Shown: positions 21,701-30,007 of the stretch, one piece after another
Layout of the letters: each line of letters opens with the position of its first letter
How positions within the stretch are numbered: position 1 is the stretch's first letter
DNA from: JBGUVL01 sp045134375
GTDB lineage: Bacteria; Bacillota_I; Bacilli_A; Erysipelotrichales; Erysipelotrichaceae
NCBI GenBank assembly: GCA_045134375.1
Contig: JBGUVL010000005.1
Span: 1-38,589 of the forward strand
Length of the DNA: 38,589 bases
Direction: 5' to 3'
Notes under the pieces: generated by a model
The model's input: only the letters and a program-made list of their open reading frames with translations
What the model was told of the DNA's origin: nothing
The model's database searches: none
Program-made: the position numbers and the translations under genes

Positions 21701-24297
21701 GCTTTAGCAGTTGTTCCATCTTCAAAACTATCTGTGCTTTCTACAGTAATAATATTTTTCCCTTCTTTAACAGGAATGTTAGTTCCATTTGGATAAACAA
21801 TTCCTTCACTGTCTTTCACAACAATTGTTGATCCGTATGTAGAAGTACCTGTAACATTAACTGTAGTAGCATCATTTTTCACAAATTGAATCATAGTTGG
21901 TTCTTCTGGTGTAAATATCGCCTTGTGTTCTACTGTTCCTGTAGATGATGTAACTTCAATATCACTTAATACAGGGTTGAAATCACTTGTAAATTCTTTG
22001 AAGTATGTGTTTTGATATGTAACATATCCGTTCCAGTTCACAAGTCCAAATTTACCTGATTTAATAGCAGTAGGCTGACCTAAGTTACCCCACTGTAAGT
22101 TGTAATCACCTAAACTAGCCACTAATACATCATTTACATAGTATAAAATCCAAGTATCATATGCGACAACTTTTAATTCATAACTTGCTGCTTTATCAAT
22201 CTGTTTTGTATCAATTAACTGTAATGCATCATTACGATACCATCTCCAGAATTTAACCTCAGCTTTGTCTCCATTTGTTGGGCTTACATTTACCGCATAT
22301 GCCTCTTTTTCAACTAAATCATTTTCAGAACGGAATACTAACCCAGCAGCTCCTACATTTTCTTTGAATGTTAATGTAGTAGAATATACAAAGTTTGATC
22401 CTGTACTTTCTGTTAATAAGAATGAATCTCCAATTCCTTTTGCGTTACTTGTTAATCCATTTTCATCAATTGTCCAAGTACCAACATCATATGATAAATT
22501 CGTTAAATTTGTTTTCCATTTACCATCGTTTACTAATGGAGTAGTAGTAACTGTTTTAACAGTATAATTGTTAATAATGTGAATGTTAGAGAATTCAGCA
22601 CCTGATTTATGTGTTAACAACCCTAAATATCCACCATTCCAATTTGGAATAGTTCCACTCATAGATTTTGTAGGACCAGTTACATTTCCAAATGTATATG
22701 TGTAGTTTCCGTTTTCATCCATTACTAATTTTAAATGTAATGGAGCATCTAAATCGATATTACCTTTGCTACCATCTTTATCAGTTGTTAATTCTCTTCC
22801 ATCTCCAAACATACGGAAACAGTCGCTGTTATTGGCGCGTGAAGTATCTACATTAGCTGCGTACCATCTTGACCCTGGTGTTGTAGCACTAGAAGTTCCA
22901 AACATTAATCCCGCTGATTTGTTTCCGTCTGTTGTAAATTTAACATCTGCTTCCATTGTGAATGCATTTGTATTTACAGGAAGAGCAAACATAGAGAAGT
23001 TGTCTCCATCTACTTTTCCAAGTGTTACTGTATCGTTTTCTTCATTTACAGAGAATTCATCTGTATTTACTTTTACAAAATCGTTAGAGTTAGACAATTC
23101 AAATTTGTTACCTAATTGAATCGTTGTATTTGAAAATTTCGCACTTGAATCAAAACACAAAATCCCTAATTTTCCAGGATTATAAGTTAAACCTTTATCA
23201 GCGAAACTTCCACTTGCTACGATTGCTTCATCATCATCCTTATTCTTAACTGTAAAAGTAACTTGCCCTTCTTTAGTTACAACAAGTTTTAAATGAATTG
23301 TTTTGTTTTTTTGAATTACTTGTGAAACTTTATTTCCACGAGCATCTTCCGTTGCATTACAAATTGTAGGGTCTCCGTTTTTAACCTGGAAAACACGAAT
23401 TTGTCCGTTTCCACCGTAATCGTTAAAATTAAAGTTAGCCCCCACCCAACTAGCTCCAATATTATTTGGATCTTCAATACCAAAAGTTAGAGCAACACTT
23501 GGTCCAGCTATTAAATCAACATCTGTTTCATATACAAAATCAGTTGCTACTACATCTGGATCACTCATTAATAAATGTGCATCTCCATTTACACCATTAA
23601 CAGTAAATCCATCTGATGTTTTCTGGTATGTACCATAGGTGACTGTTTTTGTGCTATTTCCATCTTTGTAATTTAATTGAATATTTGAGAAAGTAGCTTT
23701 TGTATGATGAGTCATTAATCCAAAAGAACCACCTGTGTAATTCGTTAAATCTCCATCAACTGCATAAGTATGAGCTATGTTTCCTTGTGCGTCAAGTGAA
23801 CTTAAACTATATGTTAATTTATATTTTCCTCCCTCTAAAGTTACATTTAAACTCATTCTAAATTTTTCACTTAAGTTTATCTGTCCTTTAGCTGAACCTA
23901 AATAAAGATGATTAACATCACCCCAGTTTCCAGCAGAATATCCCCAAGCCTGTGCAAAGTGTTGCCCTTGTCCGTGAACATTAGCGAAATTCTTACCGTT
24001 TTCGTTAGCACCAAATATTAAAGCAACAGATTCTTGATCATTTTCTGAACTTTCTATTTCCACATCTGCAGTAAACGTAAATTCTGTAGCCGCTGGAAAT
24101 GATGGTAGTGCAACCTCATGATCCCCATCCCATCTATCAACAATTATAGAACTTCCATATTTTGCATCATATTCATTCACTGGATATCCTTCTTCTGAAG
24201 CGTTTACAGTTGTACTTAAATTGCCAACAATCAAAGAAGTAAATACCATCGTCAATGCTAAAATACTCTTAACGCATTTTTCAATTATACTTTTCAT
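18790..24297 (-). CDS. Giant multimodular cell-wall-anchored GH32 fructan hydrolase
   Basis: 1835 residues: signal peptide (about 1-33); four concanavalin-like modules (about 38-215, 217-400, 400-590, 590-775), each closing with an FSNI/FSNT-type strand; an Ig-like domain (about 780-878); GH32 propeller (about 890-1210) with WANDPNG (nucleophile Asp901), FRDPKV (Asp1027) and TECPD (acid/base Glu1076); GH32 beta-sandwich to about 1400; Big_2 domain (1405-1482); fifth concanavalin-like module (1499-1656); FIVAR-like helices (1659-1770); a Gly/Thr/Ser linker; and a sorting signal with NTGDS instead of LPXTG, a hydrophobic helix and KRKKA. It probably hydrolyses levan, inulin or related fructans at the cell surface. 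AAGGAA precedes ATG by five bases. No transporter or fructokinase is adjacent. Confidence 0.93.
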   Translation of the reverse strand: MKSIIEKCVKSILALTMVFTSLIVGNLSTTVNASEEGYPVNEYDAKYGSSIIVDRWDGDHEVALPSFPAATEFTFTADVEIESSENDQESVALIFGANENGKNFANVHGQGQHFAQAWGYSAGNWGDVNHLYLGSAKGQINLSEKFRMSLNVTLEGGKYKLTYSLSSLDAQGNIAHTYAVDGDLTNYTGGSFGLMTHHTKATFSNIQLNYKDGNSTKTVTYGTYQKTSDGFTVNGVNGDAHLLMSDPDVVATDFVYETDVDLIAGPSVALTFGIEDPNNIGASWVGANFNFNDYGGNGQIRVFQVKNGDPTICNATEDARGNKVSQVIQKNKTIHLKLVVTKEGQVTFTVKNKDDDEAIVASGSFADKGLTYNPGKLGILCFDSSAKFSNTTIQLGNKFELSNSNDFVKVNTDEFSVNEENDTVTLGKVDGDNFSMFALPVNTNAFTMEADVKFTTDGNKSAGLMFGTSSATTPGSRWYAANVDTSRANNSDCFRMFGDGRELTTDKDGSKGNIDLDAPLHLKLVMDENGNYTYTFGNVTGPTKSMSGTIPNWNGGYLGLLTHKSGAEFSNIHIINNYTVKTVTTTPLVNDGKWKTNLTNLSYDVGTWTIDENGLTSNAKGIGDSFLLTESTGSNFVYSTTLTFKENVGAAGLVFRSENDLVEKEAYAVNVSPTNGDKAEVKFWRWYRNDALQLIDTKQIDKAASYELKVVAYDTWILYYVNDVLVASLGDYNLQWGNLGQPTAIKSGKFGLVNWNGYVTYQNTYFKEFTSDFNPVLSDIEVTSSTGTVEHKAIFTPEEPTMIQFVKNDATTVNVTGTSTYGSTIVVKDSEGIVYPNGTNIPVKEGKNIITVESTDSFEDGTTAKATYHVDVHRLQKDEVYYNEAYRGQYHYSVKEGWANDPNGMVYDAENKVYHLFYQFMDSVDHGPMHWAHATSKDLIRWEEKPITFYPDANGTMFSGCVVNDTENTSGLFAGAGSTNFVAIITEDGNGQRLKLATSTDGDNWTKHDTIVADWTDDPVNSAAFRDPKVFRWEGKWFMVIAGGRLRIYSSNDLKTWECESYYDGTAGSSGFIETECPDLYPLIADDGTLKWVLSEGGRFYRVGDFTNVNTASGKWEFIEDSQYANSKPDGRGYEEMNFGADSYAAMTYYIQDFGGITEGRTPNIPEIIEINWMNTWAGGPFCLTVGHTLGQAFNGSFNLNLSLGLVKQGDKYVLTQTPIQKTTSGLVHGGYEELRSETPIVDTDGFKTVTSNNNILGDLVDDTYEIVATFSPGTATKVGFSLREGNNQKTVVLYDLGTKEISIDRSNSSSYYTSGYYTEKMSQFVEENSDGTIDFHIYVDKSSVEVFMEGYTVAGAAQIFPDPSSLGASLIVEGGEASVDLKVYDMKSIWKKTPVTKPISMITTVNEFNCLDINETLELSANVLPIDLSQAINWEVVDGEGVISLTTNNNKATVTALKDGVATIKATSVLDETMYKKFTVKVHNNTVNTNEFENSLGDASNFVDTNNVLTITDPKQNSTYMSKENVPTDFVLDADLSYTNGMVNVFFSSDVANPIASKAYAIQFDNARNVVRLFRFDIDGDTALGALPANKAVNNGDFFHVTIEKSGKTIKVYVNDELCLTHTYSDVVDYFNNPAKVGVGVWDGSVKVKNFVVNTRNIEKLSGDDYTNSSYATYEKLVDKVASVEASELAALLNEIEKAEAALVNVASLKEVIARVCDTDTDLYTEESANAFILAYNRACAAVVNGTVESVEAAEKALVDAYDALEEKATESVPGGETGDSDSSDEGTTGGSTGGLTGGSTGGTNTGDSTNVAGLLAMMLLSLGVILLGKRKKA

Positions 24298-24397
24298 TAT
24301 TTCCTTGTATGATAATTACATACCTTGAAGGTAGTAATCATCGCTCTCCTTTCTAGTCATCTATAGTAAGATATTAATATGCCTGTGGTCGTTTTTT

Positions 24398-24927
24398 TTG
24401 ACTCTATTTGTCGGTGTAGATATCGCCAAAGAAACGCACTATGCTGCGATGACTAATCAGCATGGTGAAATCCTGATCGAACCATTTCCTTTTCAAAACT
24501 CAAAACTAGGTTTCGATTTGTTTTTGAATTCAACCTTATCTTCTCAAAAAGAATCTGAAATAATTATTATCGGTTTTGAATCAACTGTCCATTACGCTGA
24601 TAACTTCATTCATTTTCTTATATCAAACAATTTCGTTTTTAAAGTAATCAATCCTTTAGTAACGAGTTCTTTACGTATTGCAAACATTTGTAATACCTAG
24701 ACGGATTCCGTTGATGCATTACTTATTTGTTCTGCTCTTTCTAGAGAAGAACAGAAAAACACTTTACATCGTGAAGATACTTTCTCTGAAATCTATTCCC
24801 TTTGCTGTTCTCGTAGAAATCTAATCAAGATGAGAACCAAAGCGAAGATTCAACTTGTATCCTATATGGACCGTATTTTTCCCTGAATTAGCCAGTTTTT
24901 TTAATGATGATTTGTCAATTTAAGCGC
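24398..24927 (+). pseudogene. IS110-family transposase remnant
   Basis: The first ~100 codons read as the N-terminal DEDD domain of IS110 transposases (FVGVDIAKETHYAAMTNQHG, IIIGFESTVHYADNFIHFL). An in-frame TAG at the KTDSVDA motif interrupts the frame; the family sequence resumes after it (TDSVDALLICSALSREEQ, LIKMRTKAKIQLVSYMDRIF). A frameshift near 24883 then leads to PELASFF and the match stops near 24927. Roughly the C-terminal half is missing. The start is only a TTG, so the 5' end may be lost too. Inactive. Confidence 0.8.
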
Positions 24928-24952
24928 AACACCTAATGTAAGTCGTGTTCAT

Positions 24953-25738
24953 TCATAACTTCGTTGGGTGTTTTGTATTTTAAACACTTTCTTGGTACTC
25001 ATTGGTATCTACTAAAGAAAGATCCATCCCTTTTGGATAAAACTCTCTTAATAATCCATTCGTATTTTCATTTGATCCTTTTCACCATACAAAATAGGGA
25101 TCACAAAAATATGTCTTACAATTTAATTTTTCTTCTATTTCTTCGTATCCGCTAAATCCCTTCCTTCTATCAAAAGCAATTGTTTTAACCATTCCCCTAG
25201 GAAATTCTTTTAATGCGCATATAATTGCAGGTGTTACATTCACTGCAGTTCAATCAGAAACCAATATAGCTATGTATTATTTAGACTTTCGTTTTACCAA
25301 TGTCACAAAGCAATATTTGCTTTTTCTTTCGTGAGCGTATCTACCGGATTCAACTGTATCGCCTTCCTAATGACCTATTTCTTCTCGTTTATACACTTAT
25401 TTTGGTCTCTTTTTAATAGTTCTGCCACCATCATTAAACTTTCCTCTAGTTTCAGCTGGACGCTTAAATTGACCTTTTCTTCTCAATTTTTCCATAGTAA
25501 TAGTTCTAAGCTGTTTTCTATGAATCATTCTGTAGAAGGTAGAAGCTGATGGTCCCTTTGTTACAAAGGTTAATTTGTTATATATTTGCTCTGGTGACCA
25601 ATGAGATTCAATTTTACTTTTAATATAGGATAATAATTTTTCATCGCTTATCTTTTTTCTACCGCAGGTTGATTTTCGTTTGTTGTATTTCTTTTCCGCG
25701 TTGGCTAGATTATATAATAAAATTCTATGATCCTTACC
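24953..25738 (-). pseudogene. IS30-family transposase remnant with serial nonsense mutations
   Basis: One continuous minus-strand frame reads as an IS30 transposase but carries about six internal stop codons. Segments: KRKSTCGRKKISDEKL, ESHWSPEQIYNKL, STFYRMIHRKQLR, EGDTVESG (first Asp), AFDRRKGFSGYEEIEKKLN (second Asp), and GSNENTNGLLREFYP (Glu). The frame is never shifted; several stops are explained by single substitutions (Arg or Trp codons to TGA/TAG). The N-terminal HTH region is missing or unrecognisable. It begins where the IS110 match ends, so it probably inserted into that element. Confidence 0.82.
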
Positions 25739-25973
25739 CGCTTTATATGAATTTCTCTAACCATATCATTTCTTCTCCTTTCAATATTGCGTAATCGCTT
25801 ACATTAATAATTATAAAAGAGCTATATTGTGAAAAGTAGTTGAAAATGTCATCACTTAAACTAACAATTGTCATCAAATTCAATATTTTTTCTTTTTCTC
25901 TTGCATTAATTGAAAATTCATCTAACAAAAAAATCTCTAGCTTCATTCTAGAGATTTTTTTAAATGATTTCCT
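25739..25973. other. Gene-free spacer with terminator
   Basis: A 67-codon minus-strand frame here has no family resemblance and no credible ribosome site. The only clear structure is a 13-bp stem (25928-25940 with 25948-25960) with T-rich flanks, the terminator of the dehydrogenase gene. Confidence 0.6.
25928..25960 (-). terminator. Terminator of the alcohol dehydrogenase gene
   Basis: A perfect 13-bp stem containing ATCTCTAG/CTAGAGAT, with a 7-base loop and T-run, 14 bases after the stop codon. Confidence 0.85.
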
Positions 25974-27140
25974 TTATAAACACATTTTATAAATGTTATA
26001 AACATCTTCTTTTTCTAATAACTTAAATCCTTTAATTTTTCCACCTTTACTGTCAACAGCAGCTTGTGCCATTTCCTCTAACTTACGATCATCAATCCCC
26101 ACTTCACGAAGCGTAGATGGAAGCCCTAATTCATCGTATAGGAAATGTTCGGTTGCTTGAATTGCTTGTTCCACAATGTCCTTTTCTGGTAAGGTTGGAT
26201 TGATTCCCCAAACCGACGTTCCATATAAAACAAAGCGAGAACGTGTCATATCATCTTGAATATAACGCATCCATTTCGGTGTTAAGATTGCCAATCCAGT
26301 CCCATGGGTAATATCATAATACGCACTTAATACATGCTCCATCGGATGGCAAGACCAAGATTTCCCAAACCCGGCACCAACCAAGCCATTCAAAGAAAGA
26401 GTCGCTGCCCACATCAGATTCGCTCTAGCTTCATAATCGTTTGGATTTTGTAATGCGATTGGTCCATAATGGATTGCCGTACGCATCAATCCATGAGCTA
26501 ATTCCTCCTGTACCATGGCTCCTTGTGTAACATTAAAATACTGTTCAAATAAATGAGAAAGAATATCCGCACATCCTGCCGCCGTCTGATTCTTTGGAAC
26601 AGTGAACGTATTACAAGGATCTAAAATAGATGCCTTGGGATAAAGTAGTGGATTACCAAATCCTAATTTCTCATTTGTCGCAAAATTAGTAATAACACCA
26701 GAATTATTCATTTCCGATCCGGTCGCGCTTAATGTCAGGACGGTAACAATGGGTAATGCTTTCGTAATTTTTGTAGCATCTAAAACTAAGTCCCAAGCAT
26801 CTCCCTCATAATATGCAGCAGCACTAATGGCTTTACTGCAATCAATACAGCTTCCTCCTCCAACGGATAAAATCACATCGATATTATGTTCTCGACACAA
26901 CTTCGCCCCTTCTCTTACACTTTCAATTCTAGGATTCGGATTCACTCCACCCAATTCTACTACATGAAAAGAGGATAGCAAATCGATTACTTCATCATAG
27001 ATACCATTTTTTTTAATACTTCCTCCCCCATATACGAGTAATACATTTTTACCATAAACCGAAAGCAAAGAAGGAATATGGTCCATTGCCCCTTCTCCAA
27101 ATTTAATCTGTGTTGGAATATGAAAATTAAATTGATTCAT
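25974..27140 (-). CDS. Iron-containing alcohol (butanol-type) dehydrogenase
   Basis: 388-residue group III Fe-dependent alcohol dehydrogenase, closest in pattern to NAD(P)H-dependent butanol dehydrogenases (BdhA, YugJ). The Rossmann part has GKNVLLVYGGGSIKKNG and DVILSVGGGSCIDCSKAI. Metal ligands appear as AGCADILSHLFEQY (Asp, His) and KSWSCHPMEHVLSAYYDITHG (His, His). It reduces aldehydes during fermentation. ATG 27140 follows GGAGG by eight bases; the frame is open 56 codons further up, but that stretch overlaps the promoter and terminator. Monocistronic between its -10 box and terminator. Substrate not predictable. Confidence 0.92.
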   Translation of the reverse strand: MNQFNFHIPTQIKFGEGAMDHIPSLLSVYGKNVLLVYGGGSIKKNGIYDEVIDLLSSFHVVELGGVNPNPRIESVREGAKLCREHNIDVILSVGGGSCIDCSKAISAAAYYEGDAWDLVLDATKITKALPIVTVLTLSATGSEMNNSGVITNFATNEKLGFGNPLLYPKASILDPCNTFTVPKNQTAAGCADILSHLFEQYFNVTQGAMVQEELAHGLMRTAIHYGPIALQNPNDYEARANLMWAATLSLNGLVGAGFGKSWSCHPMEHVLSAYYDITHGTGLAILTPKWMRYIQDDMTRSRFVLYGTSVWGINPTLPEKDIVEQAIQATEHFLYDELGLPSTLREVGIDDRKLEEMAQAAVDSKGGKIKGFKLLEKEDVYNIYKMCL

Positions 27141-27161
27141 AGTATAACCTCCATTTTTTCC

Positions 27162-27167
27162 ATTATA
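27162..27167 (-). promoter_or_regulatory. -10 box of the alcohol dehydrogenase gene
   Basis: Consensus TATAAT on the minus strand 22 bases before the start codon; weak -35 (TTATTT). No clear Rex operator overlaps it. Confidence 0.5.
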
Positions 27168-27195
27168 ACACAACATCTTACAAAAATAAGCCAAA

Positions 27196-27215
27196 AGAAA
27201 AGCAGGATTCCTGCT
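27196..27215 (-). terminator. Terminator at the end of the teichoic-acid operon
   Basis: A 6-bp stem AGCAGG/CCTGCT with a 3-base loop (27201-27215) is followed on the minus strand by a T-rich tract. It overlaps the lipoprotein stop codon. Confidence 0.55.
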
Positions 27216-27690
27216 ATTCATTTTCTGATACTGGTTTTTTTGCATTCGGATCAACGATTTCATCACAGATATAATGATGGGAGATGAATATCGATCGAAT
27301 GCTTTCAATATTTTTAAAATCTTCTTCTTTCATATCAAAATCAAGAACATAGTTTGGATCATTATAGATGTCATATTTCGTATAATCCACATCAACCACC
27401 GCAGTGATTGCCTTGCCATCAATCGTAATGGTCATATCCAAGCCATCGACTTGATTCAATTCCTTGGCTTTTTCTTCATAATACTTTTTTCGATTTTTGA
27501 AATAAACATCCGAAAATTCTTCATAATCATAACTGTCGATAACACTAAATCGCTTGATATCATGATCTTTGTATCGAATTTCATAAGTGACATTTTTTCC
27601 TTTTAAGCCACATACCATCGTATCTACATTAAATTCTCCATTGCAACCACACAAAAGTAAGACAACGATCAACAACCATCGTTTTTTCAT
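27214..27690 (-). CDS. Lipoprotein (YehR/DUF1307-like) at end of teichoic-acid operon
   Basis: 158 residues. Short signal peptide MKKRWLLIVVLLLCGC with a lipobox (lipidated Cys16), then a small alpha/beta domain including KGKNVTYEIRYKDHDIKRFS, VDGLDMTITIDGKAITAVVD and FKNIESIRSIF. This resembles small DUF1307/YehR-type lipoproteins, whose function is not established. Its start overlaps the preceding TagB/TagF-type gene by ATGA, so it is made with the teichoic-acid enzymes. A role at the wall-membrane interface is inferred from context only. Confidence 0.7.
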   Translation of the reverse strand: MKKRWLLIVVLLLCGCNGEFNVDTMVCGLKGKNVTYEIRYKDHDIKRFSVIDSYDYEEFSDVYFKNRKKYYEEKAKELNQVDGLDMTITIDGKAITAVVDVDYTKYDIYNDPNYVLDFDMKEEDFKNIESIRSIFISHHYICDEIVDPNAKKPVSENE

Positions 27691-28802
27691 AGCTTACCTC
27701 CCATAATATCATCGACTAGTCCATGCACACGCAAAACACTTTTTCCATCCGTATAAGCAAAGAATTTCTTTTTAAAAGCACGTATTTTGTTAATATCAAA
27801 CGCATCTTTTTTTATTGCCTCGATGACTTGCTCTTCATTAAAACAAATCGGTCCCGGCATTTCTTTCTCATAATCAACATAGAATCCGACATCCTTACGA
27901 TATTCTTCTAAATCTGGGGTATAGAACAACATTGGTTTCTCAAAAGCAGAATAATCGATAATAATTGCTGAATAATCGGAAATTAAATAATTACTCACTG
28001 AGAACAAACGTTTGATACTCATGCCGTTACAGCAGATCACATCTTGACTTTCACTGATGATAACATTTTCCAATAACGGATGCATCTTATAAAGAATCAC
28101 ATAATCACTACCTAATTCTTGCGCAACACGATCAAGATCAATCGTTGAATTTCCTAAATTATGCATCAATTTCCCACGGAATGTTGGTGCATATAAAACT
28201 ACCTTTTTCCCCTTGATTTGTGGATAGTGTTCCCACATCCATTTTTGATCCTTTCGAATCTTATGGGATTGAAACAAACGATCCGTTTTTGGTATCCCTG
28301 TTACTTTTACATTTTCTTCTTTTACCCCAAAAGCACTGGCAAATGGTTTTACAAAATAATCACAGTTAACGATCACATAATCATAACCACTAATTGCATA
28401 ATCTCGACTAACATCATTGCCAAATTTTTTGATGGCACCCGAAGCATGCCATAACTGCAATACTTTCACATTGTCCCGCTTAAAATTACTGACGACATAG
28501 TTATTATAGTCTAGGATTACTAGTTTACTCGTATTGATTGCAAATAACTGTCGAATACATGAAATAAAATAAAGAAAGTTGCCTTTTAGACTTTTTTCAA
28601 ACTTCACTAAAATATAGTTTAACTCATACCGATTTTCTTTCCTTAAACTATCGGATAAAAGCTTAAAATCACCCGTTAAATGATCGGATTCCAACGAAAT
28701 AAACGTAATTTTATCTTCCTTCACATTCGTCCACAGCAAAAAGATACGACAGATACTTAAAACAGCATAAATAATGGCTTTTCGTAATCTCATCTTCCTC
28801 AC
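27687..28802 (-). CDS. CDP-glycerol:glycerophosphotransferase family protein (TagB/TagF-like)
   Basis: 371-residue membrane-associated GT-B enzyme. The family uses CDP-glycerol (or CDP-ribitol) to extend teichoic-acid chains. Motifs: VLQLWHASGAIKKFG (usual WHG.P.K), ILYKMHPLL and LISDYSAIIIDYSAFEKPML. The N-terminal hydrophobic stretch (about 8-24) may be an amphipathic membrane helix. WHASGAIKKFG differs from the WHGTPLKRL of the two neighbouring paralogues, suggesting a different acceptor or donor. ATGA overlaps at both ends. Confidence 0.87.
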   Translation of the reverse strand: MRKMRLRKAIIYAVLSICRIFLLWTNVKEDKITFISLESDHLTGDFKLLSDSLRKENRYELNYILVKFEKSLKGNFLYFISCIRQLFAINTSKLVILDYNNYVVSNFKRDNVKVLQLWHASGAIKKFGNDVSRDYAISGYDYVIVNCDYFVKPFASAFGVKEENVKVTGIPKTDRLFQSHKIRKDQKWMWEHYPQIKGKKVVLYAPTFRGKLMHNLGNSTIDLDRVAQELGSDYVILYKMHPLLENVIISESQDVICCNGMSIKRLFSVSNYLISDYSAIIIDYSAFEKPMLFYTPDLEEYRKDVGFYVDYEKEMPGPICFNEEQVIEAIKKDAFDINKIRAFKKKFFAYTDGKSVLRVHGLVDDIMGGKL

Positions 28803-29989
28803 CCTTTCTGCTCAAATACGATTTGACAAACTTTCTGTGCACTTCTTCCATCGTGCCATACATTGAACTTCTGATTAAACTCCTTCTGTTTATGTTGATC
28901 AAAATGCTTATTTACCAGACCATTCAATAGATCTTCTTCCGTTTCCACAATGGGTCCTGGAAGTGTTTCGTTGATATCAAAATAGAAGCCTCTTAACTCT
29001 TGCGCATATTCTTTTTTATCAAACATATAGAAATAAATAGGGCGATTTAATATCGCATAATCAAAGAATACACTGGAATAATCCGTCACTAATACGTCGC
29101 TAACTAAATACAGTTCAGCAATATCACTAGTGGCATCTACCTCATAGACAAAGCCTTGATAATCCTTGATATCAAAATCGGAAATAATCAAGTAGTGAGG
29201 TTTAAAAATCACAACATACTCATCTGCCAATTGCTCTCTCCATTTACCAAAATCCACTTGTAAGGAAAAAGTATATCCCTTTGCTGTAAAAGAATTATCT
29301 CGCCAAGTAGGAGCGTACAAAATTACTTTTTTATCTAACGGCAAATGATATTTCTTTTTCAATGAAATCATCTCTTCTTCTTTGGTATTCACAAGAATAT
29401 CATTTCGTGGATATCCCGTCTCAATTAAACGTTCGCGATTGATTCGAAAAGCGCTTTGAAAGACTTCACTACTAAAACGATTAGGAGAAATCATATAATT
29501 GTATTTCTTTACATCAACATCATAGGTTTGATACATCTGTTCCGCACTCATTTTCGAACGATAGAAGGTCGTTCCCTCCTCCAATTGAATGTCATGTGCC
29601 AATCGTTTTAAAGGTGTCCCATGCCATGTCTGCAAATAAATCTGCGATGGTTTTTTCAACACATAAGCCGGTAATTTACAATTCACGATCCAATATTTAC
29701 TTCTTGCCAGATAGAAGAAGTAAGGAATGCTGAAATATTCAATGATCTTAGCTCCCTCAATGCTTAGATTTTTCTTTTTATGATGTTTAATTGCCCATAT
29801 AAAACGGTATCCCTGATATTCTTTTTGACTTCTCATATATTCATAGATGGCCTTTGGATTATCCGAATACCCACGTCCATGAAAGGAGAGAAATAACACC
29901 GTCTTTTCATCGCAGGGTATTAAACGATAACTAACTCGATAGGCAAAACGAATCAGTTTTCCCAAGATCAATTTTATTTTAGCGATCAT
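28799..29989 (-). CDS. CDP-glycerol:glycerophosphotransferase (TagB/TagF-like)
   Basis: 396-residue paralogue with the full motif set: FHGRGYSDNPKAIYEYM, QTWHGTPLKRLAHDIQ (His in WHG is the probable catalytic base), YPRNDIL, YAPTWRDN, VIFKPHYLI and LVTDYSSVFFDYAILNRPI. It resembles the C-terminal half of the upstream fusion protein. It likely adds or polymerises glycerol- or ribitol-phosphate units on the inner membrane face. It starts 18 bases after the fusion gene and overlaps the next gene by ATGA. Confidence 0.9.
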   Translation of the reverse strand: MIAKIKLILGKLIRFAYRVSYRLIPCDEKTVLFLSFHGRGYSDNPKAIYEYMRSQKEYQGYRFIWAIKHHKKKNLSIEGAKIIEYFSIPYFFYLARSKYWIVNCKLPAYVLKKPSQIYLQTWHGTPLKRLAHDIQLEEGTTFYRSKMSAEQMYQTYDVDVKKYNYMISPNRFSSEVFQSAFRINRERLIETGYPRNDILVNTKEEEMISLKKKYHLPLDKKVILYAPTWRDNSFTAKGYTFSLQVDFGKWREQLADEYVVIFKPHYLIISDFDIKDYQGFVYEVDATSDIAELYLVSDVLVTDYSSVFFDYAILNRPIYFYMFDKKEYAQELRGFYFDINETLPGPIVETEEDLLNGLVNKHFDQHKQKEFNQKFNVWHDGRSAQKVCQIVFEQKG

Positions 29990-30007
29990 GCGGTTCTCCT
30001 TTCTTTC

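Noticed and set aside
25743..25946. 67-codon minus-strand open frame
   Set aside because: No ribosome site, no recognisable domain, AT-rich composition and position beside a dead IS30 element.
27141..27200. Rex operator in front of the alcohol dehydrogenase
   Set aside because: TTGT-containing stretches exist, but none forms the TTGTGAA...TTCACAA pattern even loosely.
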